From NCBI RefSeq assembly GCF_003261055.1, contig NZ_CP030073.1, positions 1 to 64,000 on the forward strand: 64,000 nt of DNA, given 5' to 3'. Both the position numbers and the translations under genes were made by a program. Under the pieces are notes generated by a model. The model saw only the letters and a program-made list of their open reading frames with translations. It ran no database searches and was not told the DNA's origin. Of this stretch, positions 8,763 through 18,427 are shown piece after piece (position 1 is the stretch's first letter; every line of letters begins with the position of its first letter). The DNA is from Streptomyces cadmiisoli. Its GTDB lineage: Bacteria > Actinomycetota > Actinomycetes > Streptomycetales > Streptomycetaceae.

Positions 8763-10261
8763 GCGTGCTGTCGGCGCTGGCACACGTGCAGGCGATGGAA
8801 TCGATGCAGGCGGTGCCTCTGACGAAGTTCCGGCACCGACACCTGTCCGGCCGGCCACTGGTGATCGTCCCGCTGGCCATGGCCGGAGAGGCCGGGGCTC
8901 CGCTGGCCGCGATGGTCGGCTCCGCCAAAAGGAACGGAACCCTGCTCGTAGTGGCCCAGCCCCGCAACCGCGACCAGCGGTTCGCGTTCGCCGCCGACCT
9001 CGGCCAGATCGTGATGGACTACATCGACTCCTTCCGCCAGGACCGCCGCGGGCAAGGCGAGCGTTCCCGGTACACCGACGCGCCTCAGATCCTGGTTCCC
9101 AACCCCAGCGGCGTCAAAGCCCTGGCCGACCTGGGCCGCATGTGCCGCTTCCGCGCGACGTCCGGTCCCTACGCGGTACCGGACGTCGTACCGGAGTTCG
9201 GCATGTGGCTGACGTTCCTGATCGAGCGGGCCGAACAGGCCGGCACCTCCCTGCTGCTGTCCGTCACCGAAATGCTCACCGAGCACTGGGCGACAGGCCA
9301 GAGCACGCTCGAGGACCAGAATCTCGCCTCTCTGATGGCTTGGATCTCTCCCCCGTCGGGCTTGAGCGTCGAGCAGGCCATGGCCGATGCGGAGAATCCG
9401 GACGTGTGCCCGCCAGCAGGCCCGTCGACCTCCCCCGAGTTCGACAACCGCGACCTGGCCCCGGCGATCAGAAGGTTCGACACGGCCCGCACGCTCGGCG
9501 ATCCGCATGCGCTGGCCGCCGCCGAGGCCGAACTGCGGGAACTGATCGCGGGACAGATCCAGCCCACCTGGCGCACGGTGTGGCAGGCCATATCACTGCT
9601 GCGCTCCGTACCCGAAGCACCGCGCACCGCCAAGCGCTTCGAGGGCGACTGCAGGGATTTCACGAAGTACTCCGACTACCGGGACTCCGACGGCCTCCCG
9701 CAGCGCAAGCGGGACACCGCGATCGGTGCAGCCCGGCGGCTGAGCCGGCTGGAGCGCGCGTTGGCTGAATTCGAGTCCGACATGGCGTTCGACGACCGTT
9801 TTGTGCTGGCCGACCGGCGCAGCGCCGGTGAGGCGTTCGCCGGGACAGTCGTGGAGACCGAACCAGGCCGGACAGCCACCACGGACAACAACAGGCGGGT
9901 GCCGCGGCCACTGGTCACCGTCCGCACCGAGGATCCCGTGCGGCTTGCCGCCGACACCAAGCTGATCAGCCCGTCCATGCCGGCCGGCCACAAAGCCATG
10001 ATCGTCTCTGTCCTGCCCGACGGCGATGCCACACGTATCACGGTGGAGGTCAACGCCGGCATGGGACACGGCCGCGTCCCGAAGCCGGGCACCGTCCCGG
10101 AGCCCGGTCAGTACGTCGCCTACCTGCCCGATCCGGGGTGGCGCCCGACACCGCAGTTCCCGGCCTCCGACGCCACCCCATGGACACACAGCGCCTCCGA
10201 CACGAGCAACACCGAGGTACCCGAGAACGCCGCCGCAGAGGAGTGGGGCAATGAGGACTGA
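8759..10261 (+). CDS. Unknown 500-residue protein of the nuclease-helicase operon
   Basis: The start ATG at 8759 overlaps the nuclease stop (ATGA); longer in-frame extensions upstream lie wholly inside the nuclease gene and are rejected. The sequence looks soluble, with no membrane segment or P-loop. The N-terminal half is hydrophobic alpha/beta (RPLVIVPLAMAGEAGAP, then RFAFAADLGQIVMDYID). The middle has helical segments rich in Arg/Glu around residues 240-350. The last 130 residues contain two short beta-rich blocks (PRPLVTVRTEDPVRL and PGQYVAYLPDPGWRP) that may be an OB or SH3-like fold. I do not recognise the family. The 11-base overlap with the helicase gene suggests a structural subunit or regulator of that complex. 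Confidence 0.78.
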   Translation: MSVLSALAHVQAMESMQAVPLTKFRHRHLSGRPLVIVPLAMAGEAGAPLAAMVGSAKRNGTLLVVAQPRNRDQRFAFAADLGQIVMDYIDSFRQDRRGQGERSRYTDAPQILVPNPSGVKALADLGRMCRFRATSGPYAVPDVVPEFGMWLTFLIERAEQAGTSLLLSVTEMLTEHWATGQSTLEDQNLASLMAWISPPSGLSVEQAMADAENPDVCPPAGPSTSPEFDNRDLAPAIRRFDTARTLGDPHALAAAEAELRELIAGQIQPTWRTVWQAISLLRSVPEAPRTAKRFEGDCRDFTKYSDYRDSDGLPQRKRDTAIGAARRLSRLERALAEFESDMAFDDRFVLADRRSAGEAFAGTVVETEPGRTATTDNNRRVPRPLVTVRTEDPVRLAADTKLISPSMPAGHKAMIVSVLPDGDATRITVEVNAGMGHGRVPKPGTVPEPGQYVAYLPDPGWRPTPQFPASDATPWTHSASDTSNTEVPENAAAEEWGNED

Positions 10262-11612
10262 CACCACCGCGACGCCCGAACCGGCCGCCTCCGACCCGGC
10301 GACGGCCGCCACCGCTGCAACCCAGGCGATTCTCGCGAACATGGCCAACGGGCGTCACAGGGCCGTCGTCGTCGACTCTCCTCCCGGCGCTGGCAAGAGC
10401 ACCCTGGTCGTCCGCGCCGCCCACGAACTGACCGAGGGCGGCGAGCGCCCGATCATCGTCGCCCAGACCAACAACCAGGTCGACGACCTGGTCGTGCGCC
10501 TGGCCAGAGAGCATCCCAGCATCATTGTCGGACGGCTGAGCTCCAGCACGTACAACCCGCCTCCCACTCTCAGTGCCCTGACGAACACAACCGTCGCCCG
10601 TACCCTGGCCGACCTGACCGGCTGCCGCATCATCGTCGCCACCGCCGCCAAGTGGGCCACCGTCCGCGACGCCACGTTCGGCTGGGCAATCCTGGACGAG
10701 GCCTACCAGATGCGTTCGGACATGCTGCTGCAGATCGTCGAACGCTTCGAGCGGGGCCTGTTCGTCGGCGACCCCGGCCAGCTGGACCCTTTCACCATCG
10801 TCGGCACCGAACGCTGGATCGGACTGCCACACGACCCCACGCAAAACGGCGTCAGCGTGATGCTGGCGCACAACCAAAACATCCCCATGCACCGGCTGCC
10901 GGTGTCCTGGCGCCTGCCGTCCTCGGCCACGCCCACCATCTCCCGGGCGTTCTACCCGTTCACCCACTTCACCGCCGGAACCGGTGAAAGCGCGCGCGCC
11001 CTGGAGTTCTGCACCACCGGGTTCGGCCGCACCGATCTGGACGAGACACTCGCGCAGGCGTTCACCACCGGCTGGGCCCTGCACGAACTGCGTCGCCGGC
11101 ACGTCCCGCGCACCGACACCGAAACCCTCCAGACCGCCGCCGACCTCGCCGGCCGGCTGCTGGACCGCGGAGCGGCCGCCACCTGCGAGCGGCACCCTGG
11201 CGGCCGGCCCCTGCAAGCCAGCGACATCGCCATCGGCGTCACCCACCGCGACCAGGCCGACCTCGTCCGGACCGCGCTCGCCCGGACAGGCAGCCCCAGC
11301 GCGCCAAGCGTGGCGGTGGACACCGCGAACCGGCTGCAGGGCCGGGAGTTCGAAGTCGTCATCGTCGTACACCCCTTGTCCGGCCGCCGGGACGCCACGG
11401 CCTTCCACCTCGAGGCCGGGCGGCTGTGCGTGCTTGCCTCCCGCCACCGGCAGGCGTGCATCGTCGTCGCCCGCGAGGGCATCGCCGACCTCCTGGACAG
11501 CCACCCCTCGACCGACCCGGTGCACCTGTCCGTGCGCGCCAAATTCCCCGACGGCTGGGAAGCCAACCAGATCATGCTGGACAAGCTCGCCCAACACCGC
11601 ATCGCCGCATGA
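10251..11612 (+). CDS. SF1 (Upf1/Dna2-like) DNA helicase
   Basis: 453 residues from ATG 10251, which overlaps the upstream stop by 11 bases. Motif I is SPPGAGKST (about 43-51), motif II LDEAYQM in place of the usual DEAH/DEAQ, motif III GDPGQLDP, motif V ANRLQGREFEVVIV and motif VI LASRHRQACIV. Order and spacing fit superfamily 1B helicases. The domain that usually precedes the motor in Dna2 (nuclease and Fe-S) is absent here but is encoded two genes upstream as a separate protein. The gene ends at 11612 and about 150 bases precede jetA, so the operon probably stops here or reads through weakly. ATPase and helicase identity are well supported; the substrate is unknown. Confidence 0.85.
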   Translation: MRTDTTATPEPAASDPATAATAATQAILANMANGRHRAVVVDSPPGAGKSTLVVRAAHELTEGGERPIIVAQTNNQVDDLVVRLAREHPSIIVGRLSSSTYNPPPTLSALTNTTVARTLADLTGCRIIVATAAKWATVRDATFGWAILDEAYQMRSDMLLQIVERFERGLFVGDPGQLDPFTIVGTERWIGLPHDPTQNGVSVMLAHNQNIPMHRLPVSWRLPSSATPTISRAFYPFTHFTAGTGESARALEFCTTGFGRTDLDETLAQAFTTGWALHELRRRHVPRTDTETLQTAADLAGRLLDRGAAATCERHPGGRPLQASDIAIGVTHRDQADLVRTALARTGSPSAPSVAVDTANRLQGREFEVVIVVHPLSGRRDATAFHLEAGRLCVLASRHRQACIVVAREGIADLLDSHPSTDPVHLSVRAKFPDGWEANQIMLDKLAQHRIAA

Positions 11613-11761
11613 CGCCCGGGCGGACGCCTGTGCGCGAGGTGAAATTCCGTCAGGATTCGCAAGTTCATTCGCTTTTCGGGTTTTGTCAGTGCCGGTTTCT
11701 ACAGTGAATTCATCTGCAGTGCCCAGAGCGGGACAGATGTTGCATGCGATCAGGGGGTTGC
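11613..11761 (+). promoter_or_regulatory. AT-richer leader and possible promoter of jetABCD
   Basis: About 149 bases, clearly richer in A/T than the flanks (11640-11715). A -35-like TTGTCA at 11683-11688 followed after 16 bases by TGAATT at 11705-11710 is a possible promoter. AGGGGG at 11752-11757 lies 4 bases before GTG 11762. Confidence 0.35.
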
Positions 11762-13231
11762 GTGGATTTCGATCAGGTCACGGAGCTTGTTCGCCATCCG
11801 GCATGGGTGCTGCTGCGCGCGGACAACGCCGCCTTGGTGTTGTCCTTCTGCGGCACGGTGTTCGTGGACGAGAACGCGCGCGGTGTGCCGGAGACCGTGC
11901 TGGAGTCCCGGCTGGACGACCGGCTCTACCTCCTCAACGAGGAAAAGCCCGGCTCCTTTCCCCGGTCCGCCGACGTGTATCTGGCGGAGTGGACGAAGAA
12001 CGGCTGGCTGCGTAAGTACTACCCGCCTGGGGAGGATGAGGCGCATTTTGACGCGACTGCGGCCCTCGAGAAGGCCGTGGCCTGGGTGCGGGATCTGCCC
12101 GCACGTTCGTTCATCGGAACCGAGTCCCGTCTGAACACCGTCGTCGCGCTCCTGCGGCAGATGGCGTTCGGAACGGAAACCGATCCGCAGACACGCATTG
12201 ACGAACTGCGCCGGGAGCGTGACGCGATCGACGCCCAGATCGCCCGGCTGCGCGCGGGTGAGGTCGACATGCTGTCCCCGCTCGCACTGCTGGACCGCTA
12301 CCAGCAGGTGGAGAGCACCGCGGTCGAACTCCTGCGGGACTTCCGCGAAGTGGAGGCCAATCTTCGGGAACTGGACGTACGTCTGCGCCACCAGGTCGCC
12401 ACCGCCGAGGGCGGGAAGGGAGAGCAACTGGCCGCGTTCCTGCTGGACCGCGACGAGATCGCCCGGTCCGATCAGGGACAGAGCTTCCAAGCGTTCTTCG
12501 ATTATCTACTCTCCCCCCGCCGCCAGCAGGAATTGCGGGAGCTGCTGCAACAGGTCAACCAGCTGCCACAGCTGGAAGGCAGGGCCAACCAGAACCTGCT
12601 GAAGATCCCCTTCGCCTGGCTGGAGGCAGCCGAGAACACCCAGGACACGGTCCGGCAGCTGACCGAGCAGTTGCGCCGCTTCCTGGTCGACCGCAGCCGA
12701 GCAGAAGACCGCCGCGTACTGGCGCTGGTGCGCTCCATCCAGCGTCACGTCACCGCCCTGGAAGGCCGGGCCAACCTGCCCGGCATGGCGCTGGACGTCT
12801 CTCAGGCACATCTGACGCTGCCGATGGAGCGGCGCCTGTACATGCCGGTCGAACGCATCGAGCTGGACACCGCCGCTGTGGAGGAATCCGACGACGCGGA
12901 GGTGGACATCTCCGAGCTCTTCTCCGGCGTCCGCGTCGACACCGAGGCGCTGGCTGGTCATGTCCTGGAGGCGGTCGCTGCAAGCCCGAGCGGCCAAACA
13001 AACCTGGCCGCCATCGTGGACGACCACCCGCTGACCCTGGGGCTCGCGGAACTGCTCGCCTACTTCCAGGTGGAGCATCCGGACCTGGACATGATCGTGG
13101 ACCCGGACCGCACCGATCTCCTGGTCTACCCGCGCGTCCACGTGCCCGGGCGCACGCAGGCGAGGGTGCCGCACGTGACGTTCGTACGCGACGAAGGCGG
13201 CACCGCCGCCGGAAAGGCGGAGCATCAGTGA
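11762..13231 (+). CDS. jetA: Wadjet subunit JetA (DUF3375, kleisin-like)
   Basis: 489 residues from GTG 11762, chosen because AGGGGG precedes it and the typical family opening (DFDQVTELVRHPAWVLLRAD) starts there. An in-frame ATG at 11744 would add six residues. The protein has the DUF3375 layout: N-terminal winged-helix region, long central helices (residues 150-320, Arg/Glu/Leu-rich) and an acidic C-terminal domain ending with a YFQVEHPDLDMIVDPDR segment. In Wadjet, JetA is the MukF-like kleisin that bridges the JetC heads and holds JetB. It is the first of four overlapping genes (GTGA to jetB). Length and order match type I Wadjet. Confidence 0.92.
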   Translation: MDFDQVTELVRHPAWVLLRADNAALVLSFCGTVFVDENARGVPETVLESRLDDRLYLLNEEKPGSFPRSADVYLAEWTKNGWLRKYYPPGEDEAHFDATAALEKAVAWVRDLPARSFIGTESRLNTVVALLRQMAFGTETDPQTRIDELRRERDAIDAQIARLRAGEVDMLSPLALLDRYQQVESTAVELLRDFREVEANLRELDVRLRHQVATAEGGKGEQLAAFLLDRDEIARSDQGQSFQAFFDYLLSPRRQQELRELLQQVNQLPQLEGRANQNLLKIPFAWLEAAENTQDTVRQLTEQLRRFLVDRSRAEDRRVLALVRSIQRHVTALEGRANLPGMALDVSQAHLTLPMERRLYMPVERIELDTAAVEESDDAEVDISELFSGVRVDTEALAGHVLEAVAASPSGQTNLAAIVDDHPLTLGLAELLAYFQVEHPDLDMIVDPDRTDLLVYPRVHVPGRTQARVPHVTFVRDEGGTAAGKAEHQ

Positions 13232-13818
13232 GCGACGCCCTGACCGTCCCCGTGGTCCACCTGCTGAAAGCGGGTGTGCTTTATCAGAGCGATGCACCTG
13301 CCGTCTGGGAGCAGATCGTCAGCCAGCAGGCGGCGATAGGCGACTACCTCAGCGTGATCGGCCTCGACGTCGTCATCGACCGCGCCGAGGGCTACGCCTA
13401 CGTCCGACAGCAGGATCTCGACTCTCGTGACGACGGCGCCACGGTGCCGCGGCTGGTCACCCGCCACCGGCTCTCGTTCCCCGTCAGCCTGATGCTCGTC
13501 CTGCTGCGCGGACGACTCGCAGACAGCGACACCGACTCCGCCGACCCGCGCCTGGTACTCACCCGCGACGACCTGGTCGAGATGATCCGCGGCTTCCTCC
13601 CACCACGCAGCAACGAAGCCCAGCTCGTCGACCAGATCGACGCCCACATCAAGAAGCTCGTCGACCTCAAGGCACTGCGCCAGACGAAACAGACCGGCAC
13701 CTACGAGGTCCGCCGCCACATCAAGGCCCTGGTCGACGCCCAGGCCCTCAACGACTTCAACGACCTCCTCGCCACCTACCGCGACGCTGCCTCCACCACG
13801 GCCAAGGACGACACATGA
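13228..13818 (+). CDS. jetB: Wadjet subunit JetB (DUF4194, MukE-like)
   Basis: 196 residues, GTG start overlapping the jetA stop (GTGA). It has the DUF4194 pattern: an N-terminal helix pair (HLLKAGVLYQSD), a winged-helix core with RHRLSFPVSLMLVLLRGRLAD, and a C-terminal second wing (LVDLKALRQTKQTGTYEVRR). The family is the MukE-like KITE subunit that dimerises on the JetA kleisin in the loop-extruding complex. Its stop overlaps jetC by 4 bases, so dosage is coupled to the rest of the operon. Confidence 0.92.
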   Translation: MSDALTVPVVHLLKAGVLYQSDAPAVWEQIVSQQAAIGDYLSVIGLDVVIDRAEGYAYVRQQDLDSRDDGATVPRLVTRHRLSFPVSLMLVLLRGRLADSDTDSADPRLVLTRDDLVEMIRGFLPPRSNEAQLVDQIDAHIKKLVDLKALRQTKQTGTYEVRRHIKALVDAQALNDFNDLLATYRDAASTTAKDDT

Positions 13819-16800
13819 CCCTCACCACCAACCCGGCAGCGCTCATCCCACGACAGGCAACCACCGCAGAGCCTGTCGGCACGTCCGGCGTCGGCCCCGG
13901 TTACCGGCTCACGCGCCTGGAAGTGCTCAACTGGGGCACCTTCCACCGCACCACCTGCACCTTCACCATCGACGGGCACTGCGCCCTGCTCACCGGGGGC
14001 GTGGGATCGGGCAAGTCCACCCTCGTGGACGCGCTCACCACGCTGCTTCTGCCCGCCCACAAGATCGCCTACAACAAAGCGGCAGGCGCCGACGCCAAGG
14101 AGCGCGACCTACGGTCCTACGTTCTGGGCCATCACAAGAACGAGCGCGTCGAAGCCTCCGACACCACACGCCCCGTGGGACTGCGCGACCACACCTCCTA
14201 CAGCGTGATCCTGGGCGTCTTCACCAACTACACCCTCGGCACCCACCTCACGCTCGCCCAGGTCTTCTACTGGACATCCCCGAACAGCACCGGGCAGCCC
14301 GAGCGGTTCTACCTCACCGCCGAGGCACCGCTGTCCATCGACACCGACTTCACCGGCTTCGGCACCGACATCACCGACCTGCGCCGGCAGCTGAAACAGC
14401 GCGGGGCCACCATCCACGGCAGCACATACACCCAGTACGGCAAGGCACTGCTCAGAGGCCTGGGCATCCCCAGCCTGCAGGCCCTGGACCTGTTCCACCA
14501 AACAGTGTCAATGAAGGCCGTGGGCAGCCTGGACGAGTTCGTCCGCGAGCGAATGCTGGAGCCGTTCGACGCGAAGACGGCCGTCGACAAGATCGTCGCC
14601 CACTTCGACGCGCTCACCGCCAGCCACAACGAAGTCGTCCGGGCCCGTCGGATGATCGAGGATCTGACGCCGATCGTGGTGGCATGCAACCGGTACGACA
14701 CCGTCCGGGGGGAGATCACCGCCCTGGACAAGCGCCGCAGTGCCGTCCCCGCGTTCTTCGCCCAGCACCGCCACCGGCTTCTCACGGCACGTCACACCGC
14801 GCTTATGTCCGGTGCGGCGGAACTGGAGGAACTGCAGTCCACTCGCGAGCGGCAGCTGGAGCAGCTGCGCGGTACTGCGGACGGCCTGCGGCGCCGTATC
14901 GACGGCGTCGGCGGGGAGAAGCTCATCTCCCTGACCGGCCGGATCAAAGAGCTCGGCCGCGAACGTGAACGGCGCCGCAAGCGCGCCACCGAGTACGACA
15001 CCTGGCTCGCGCAGGCCGGCATGGATCCCGTCACCGACGCCGCCTCCTTCCGCGAACGGACCGACCAGATCTCCACCGCCCGCTCCCGGGCCGAGGAACA
15101 AGAGCAGCAGGCCCGCGGGAAACTCGACAATCTCGCCATCGCGCGCCACGGCAACACCACCGCGACCGACGCGCTGCGGCGCGAGATCACCAGCCTGCAA
15201 CAGCAGCGCTCCAGCATCCCCGCCCAGTTGCTGGCCCTGCGCCGCGAACTCGCCACCGCCACGGGCGTCTCCGACGAGGTCCTGCCGTTCGCCGGCGAGC
15301 TGATCCAGGTCCGCGACGACGAAGCCGAATGGGCCGGCGCCGCCGAGCGCGTACTGCACGGGTTCGCCTTGTCCCTGCTGGTCCCACACGCCCACTACGA
15401 CACAGTCTCGGCCTGGGTCAACGGCCGTCACCTGGGCCTCAGACTGGTCTACTACCAAGTCCCCGCCCACACACCCCTCACCACGCTGCCAGACGACCCC
15501 ACCCTGCTGACCGCCAAACTCCAGCTCAAGTCCGACAGCTGGGCCCGCGACTGGCTCGCCGCGCGGCTGCGCTCGCGTGCCGACTACCTGTGTGCCGAAA
15601 ACCTGGACGCGTTCACCCGCACCACCCGGCCCGCCGTCACCCGGCAGGGCCTTATCAAAGGCGGCGGAGGCCGCCACGAGAAGAACGACACCCACCGCAT
15701 CGACGACCGGCGCAACTGGGTGCTGGGCTGGAGCAACCAGGCCAAGCTCGACGCCCTCCTCGCCGAGGCCACCCGCCTCACCCGCGAAAGCGCCGACATC
15801 ACCACGGCCACCCGGGAACTCGAGAAGCAGCAGCGGGCCCGCGCCGGAACCAGTGCCGCCCTCACCCTGCTGGCCAGCGTCGACGCCTACGCGGAACTCG
15901 ACTGGCCAAGCACCGTCGCGGACATCGAGCAGTTCGAGCAGCAGAAGAGCGCCCTGGAAGCAGAAGCCGGTCTGGACAAGCTCACCGCACAGCTCCGGCG
16001 GACCGAGGACGAGATCGTACAGATCAGCAAGACGTTCACCACGGGGCAGGAGGAGCTGGGCGGCCTGCGCCGCGACGTCCAGCACATCGCCGACCTGCTG
16101 GACAGGACCACCACGTTCCTCGCGACGTGCGACCTCGACGGCATGGCGGAGCACGAGGACGCCCTGAGGAAGTTCCTGCCCGCGGCCGACGGCGACGGCC
16201 TCCTGGAGATGCTGGACGACGCCGAGCGTCATGCCGAAGAACGGCTGCTGCGCAGCAGCAGCAGCCGCCACGACGCCCTGCGCCACGCCAGCAGCCAGGC
16301 AGCGGGGCTGATGACCGCCTTCCGCGGCAGATACCCGGTCCACACCGCCGAGCTGGACAACACCATCGAATCCGCCGACGGCTACCGCACGTTGCACAGC
16401 CGGCTCACCGACGAGGACCTGCCCCGGTTCGAGGAACAGTTCCTCCTGTACCTGCGCACCAACGTCATCCGCGACATCGCTTCCTTCCAGGCCCATCTCG
16501 GTGCTCAGGAACAGCAGATCCGCGAGCGCATCGACGTGATCAACACCTCGTTGGCCGGCATCGACTACAACCCGGGGCGCTACATCCGGCTCAACGCCGC
16601 CCCCACGCCGAACAGGGAGGTCCGCGAGTTCCAGCACGACCTGCGCGCCTGCACCAGCGAAGCGCTCTCGAACGACGCCGGCGACGCGTACACCGAAGAG
16701 AAGTTCCTCCAGGTCAAGGCGCTCCTCGACCGCTTCAAGGGCCGCCCGGAGCACACCCGTCTCGACAAGGAGTGGACCGCCCGGGTCACCGACGTGCGGC

Positions 16801-17252
16801 GCTGGTTCGTCTTCTCCGCCAGCGAACTCAACCGTGAGGACGACGCCGAGTACGAAGTCCACTCCGACTCCGGCGGCAAGTCCGGCGGCCAGAAGGAAAA
16901 ACTCGCCTACACCATCCTCGCTGCTTCCCTCGCCTACCAGTTCCGCATCGACCCCACCGCCGCCAAACCCAAGACCTTCCACTTCGTCACCATCGACGAA
17001 GCCTTCGGACGCGGTGACGACCCCTCCGCCCACTTCGCCCTCGACCTGTTCCAGCGCCTGGGTCTGCAACTCCTCGTCGTCACCCCGCTCCAGAAACTCC
17101 ACGTCATCGAGCCCCACGTCACCCGCGTCGGCTACGTTGACCGCCCCGACAAGACCCGCTCCCGCCTGAACAACCTCACCATCGAGGAGTTCCGCGCCCG
17201 CAAGCAGGCAGCAGCCCAGCAGGCGAACCAGCCCCCGAAGGAGCAGTCGTGA
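13815..17252 (+). CDS. jetC: Wadjet SMC-like ATPase JetC (MukB-like)
   Basis: 1145 residues. The N-terminal head has Walker A TGGVGSGKSTLVDAL (about 60-74). The middle is Arg/Glu/Gln-rich coiled coil broken by a globular hinge near residues 480-620, which contains a KGGGGRHEKND loop. The C-terminal head has the signature KSGGQKEKLAYTIL near residue 1020 and Walker B FVTIDEAFGRGDD near 1056. This is the motor of Wadjet, a loop-extruding SMC-type complex that senses small closed-circular DNA. The ATG at 13815 overlaps jetB and its stop overlaps jetD. All catalytic motifs are intact, so the system is probably functional. Confidence 0.94.
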   Translation: MTLTTNPAALIPRQATTAEPVGTSGVGPGYRLTRLEVLNWGTFHRTTCTFTIDGHCALLTGGVGSGKSTLVDALTTLLLPAHKIAYNKAAGADAKERDLRSYVLGHHKNERVEASDTTRPVGLRDHTSYSVILGVFTNYTLGTHLTLAQVFYWTSPNSTGQPERFYLTAEAPLSIDTDFTGFGTDITDLRRQLKQRGATIHGSTYTQYGKALLRGLGIPSLQALDLFHQTVSMKAVGSLDEFVRERMLEPFDAKTAVDKIVAHFDALTASHNEVVRARRMIEDLTPIVVACNRYDTVRGEITALDKRRSAVPAFFAQHRHRLLTARHTALMSGAAELEELQSTRERQLEQLRGTADGLRRRIDGVGGEKLISLTGRIKELGRERERRRKRATEYDTWLAQAGMDPVTDAASFRERTDQISTARSRAEEQEQQARGKLDNLAIARHGNTTATDALRREITSLQQQRSSIPAQLLALRRELATATGVSDEVLPFAGELIQVRDDEAEWAGAAERVLHGFALSLLVPHAHYDTVSAWVNGRHLGLRLVYYQVPAHTPLTTLPDDPTLLTAKLQLKSDSWARDWLAARLRSRADYLCAENLDAFTRTTRPAVTRQGLIKGGGGRHEKNDTHRIDDRRNWVLGWSNQAKLDALLAEATRLTRESADITTATRELEKQQRARAGTSAALTLLASVDAYAELDWPSTVADIEQFEQQKSALEAEAGLDKLTAQLRRTEDEIVQISKTFTTGQEELGGLRRDVQHIADLLDRTTTFLATCDLDGMAEHEDALRKFLPAADGDGLLEMLDDAERHAEERLLRSSSSRHDALRHASSQAAGLMTAFRGRYPVHTAELDNTIESADGYRTLHSRLTDEDLPRFEEQFLLYLRTNVIRDIASFQAHLGAQEQQIRERIDVINTSLAGIDYNPGRYIRLNAAPTPNREVREFQHDLRACTSEALSNDAGDAYTEEKFLQVKALLDRFKGRPEHTRLDKEWTARVTDVRRWFVFSASELNREDDAEYEVHSDSGGKSGGQKEKLAYTILAASLAYQFRIDPTAAKPKTFHFVTIDEAFGRGDDPSAHFALDLFQRLGLQLLVVTPLQKLHVIEPHVTRVGYVDRPDKTRSRLNNLTIEEFRARKQAAAQQANQPPKEQS

Positions 17253-18427
17253 CCCCGGCAGCATGGACCCGCCCCGAGCATGTGGTGGAAACCCTGCGCC
17301 GCAAGTGGACCAGCGGCCGCTACCTCACCGCCGCCGCGGGCGGTCACCCCTTCGAACCCATCGGAGTGCCGCTGAAGGGCCCGACCGCGGCCGACGCCCT
17401 GCAGCACTACGAGCAGGCGCTCGCCTGGGCCCAGTGCTGGGCCCCCGACCGGAACCCCCATCTGCGCATCCAAACCAAATCCATCGGCGGCCGCAACGGC
17501 ACCCCGTCGAATACCGTTCCGGCCCGAGCCTGGGTCGACACCCGCGACCGCCTCTGGATGCTGCTCCGCGTCACCACCCAGGTCGACAGCTTTCACACCC
17601 TGCACGAGCAGACCGCACGCCAGGACCCCGGCATCGCACGGTGGATGGCCGACCATCCCATGAAGGTCCTCGCCCACGCTGCAGACTGGCACCAGCTCGT
17701 GCGCACCACGTGCTGGATCCGCGACCACGACACCGAGGCGGTCTACCTGCGCGAGATCGACACCCCGGGCGTTGACACCAAGTTCATCGAGACCAACAAA
17801 GGAATCCTCGCCGAACTCCTCGACTGTGTGCTCCCTGAAAGCCGCGTCAACGCCATCGCACCGAAGAGCGATCTCGTCGCACGGTACGGCTTTCGCACCA
17901 AGCCCATCTACATCCGCCTTCGCTACCTCGGCGACTCCCCCCTGCCATTCAGCGAACTCACCGTCCGCGCCGAGGAACTGGCCCACTGGTCCCCAGGGGT
18001 ACGCACCGTCTTCGTCCTCGAGAACGAGATCACCTACCTCTCACTGCCAGCAGTCCCCGACGCCATCGCCATCCTCGGCTCCGGATACGCCGCCGCCCTG
18101 CTGCGTCATCTGCCCTGGCTCGACGATGTCGACCTCTGCTACTGGGGCGACATCGACACCCATGGCTTCGCCATCCTCGACCAGGTCCGAGGACGCTTCC
18201 CGCACACCACGTCACTGCTCATGGACCGCGCCACCCTCCTCGCCCACGAGTCCCACTGGGGCCAGGAGAAGACCCAAGCACGCGGCGGCCTGACACACCT
18301 CACCCCCGAGGAGGCCCACCTCGACCGGGACCTGCGGACCGGCGCCTACCGGCCGCACCTGCGCCTGGAGCAGGAGCGCATCGCCATCACCGCCGTGCGA
18401 GAGGCACTGACACAGCACCGGGAATGA
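17249..18427 (+). CDS. jetD: Wadjet nuclease subunit JetD (DUF3322/DUF2220, TOPRIM)
   Basis: 392 residues from GTG 17249 (GTGA overlap with jetC). The N-terminal half is the DUF3322 arm. The C-terminal half is a TOPRIM-like domain with VFVLENEITYLSLP (catalytic Glu) and CYWGDIDTHGFAIL (paired Asp residues), as in topoisomerase VI and Spo11 folds. JetD is the subunit that cleaves plasmid DNA once the JetABC complex has engaged it. The gene ends the operon; a strong hairpin follows at 18658. Its last 380 bases plus about 180 bases of downstream sequence are repeated in decayed form at about 20576-21116. Confidence 0.93.
   Translation: MTPAAWTRPEHVVETLRRKWTSGRYLTAAAGGHPFEPIGVPLKGPTAADALQHYEQALAWAQCWAPDRNPHLRIQTKSIGGRNGTPSNTVPARAWVDTRDRLWMLLRVTTQVDSFHTLHEQTARQDPGIARWMADHPMKVLAHAADWHQLVRTTCWIRDHDTEAVYLREIDTPGVDTKFIETNKGILAELLDCVLPESRVNAIAPKSDLVARYGFRTKPIYIRLRYLGDSPLPFSELTVRAEELAHWSPGVRTVFVLENEITYLSLPAVPDAIAILGSGYAAALLRHLPWLDDVDLCYWGDIDTHGFAILDQVRGRFPHTTSLLMDRATLLAHESHWGQEKTQARGGLTHLTPEEAHLDRDLRTGAYRPHLRLEQERIAITAVREALTQHRE

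Noticed and set aside
10050..11597. 515-codon minus-strand frame opposite the SF1 helicase
   Set aside because: Shadow frame with no recognisable domain; the helicase motifs are on the plus strand.
14508..17264. 918-codon open frame on the minus strand opposite jetC
   Set aside because: Val/Gly/Ala-rich shadow of jetC, created by the high GC content. The plus-strand frame has all SMC motifs.
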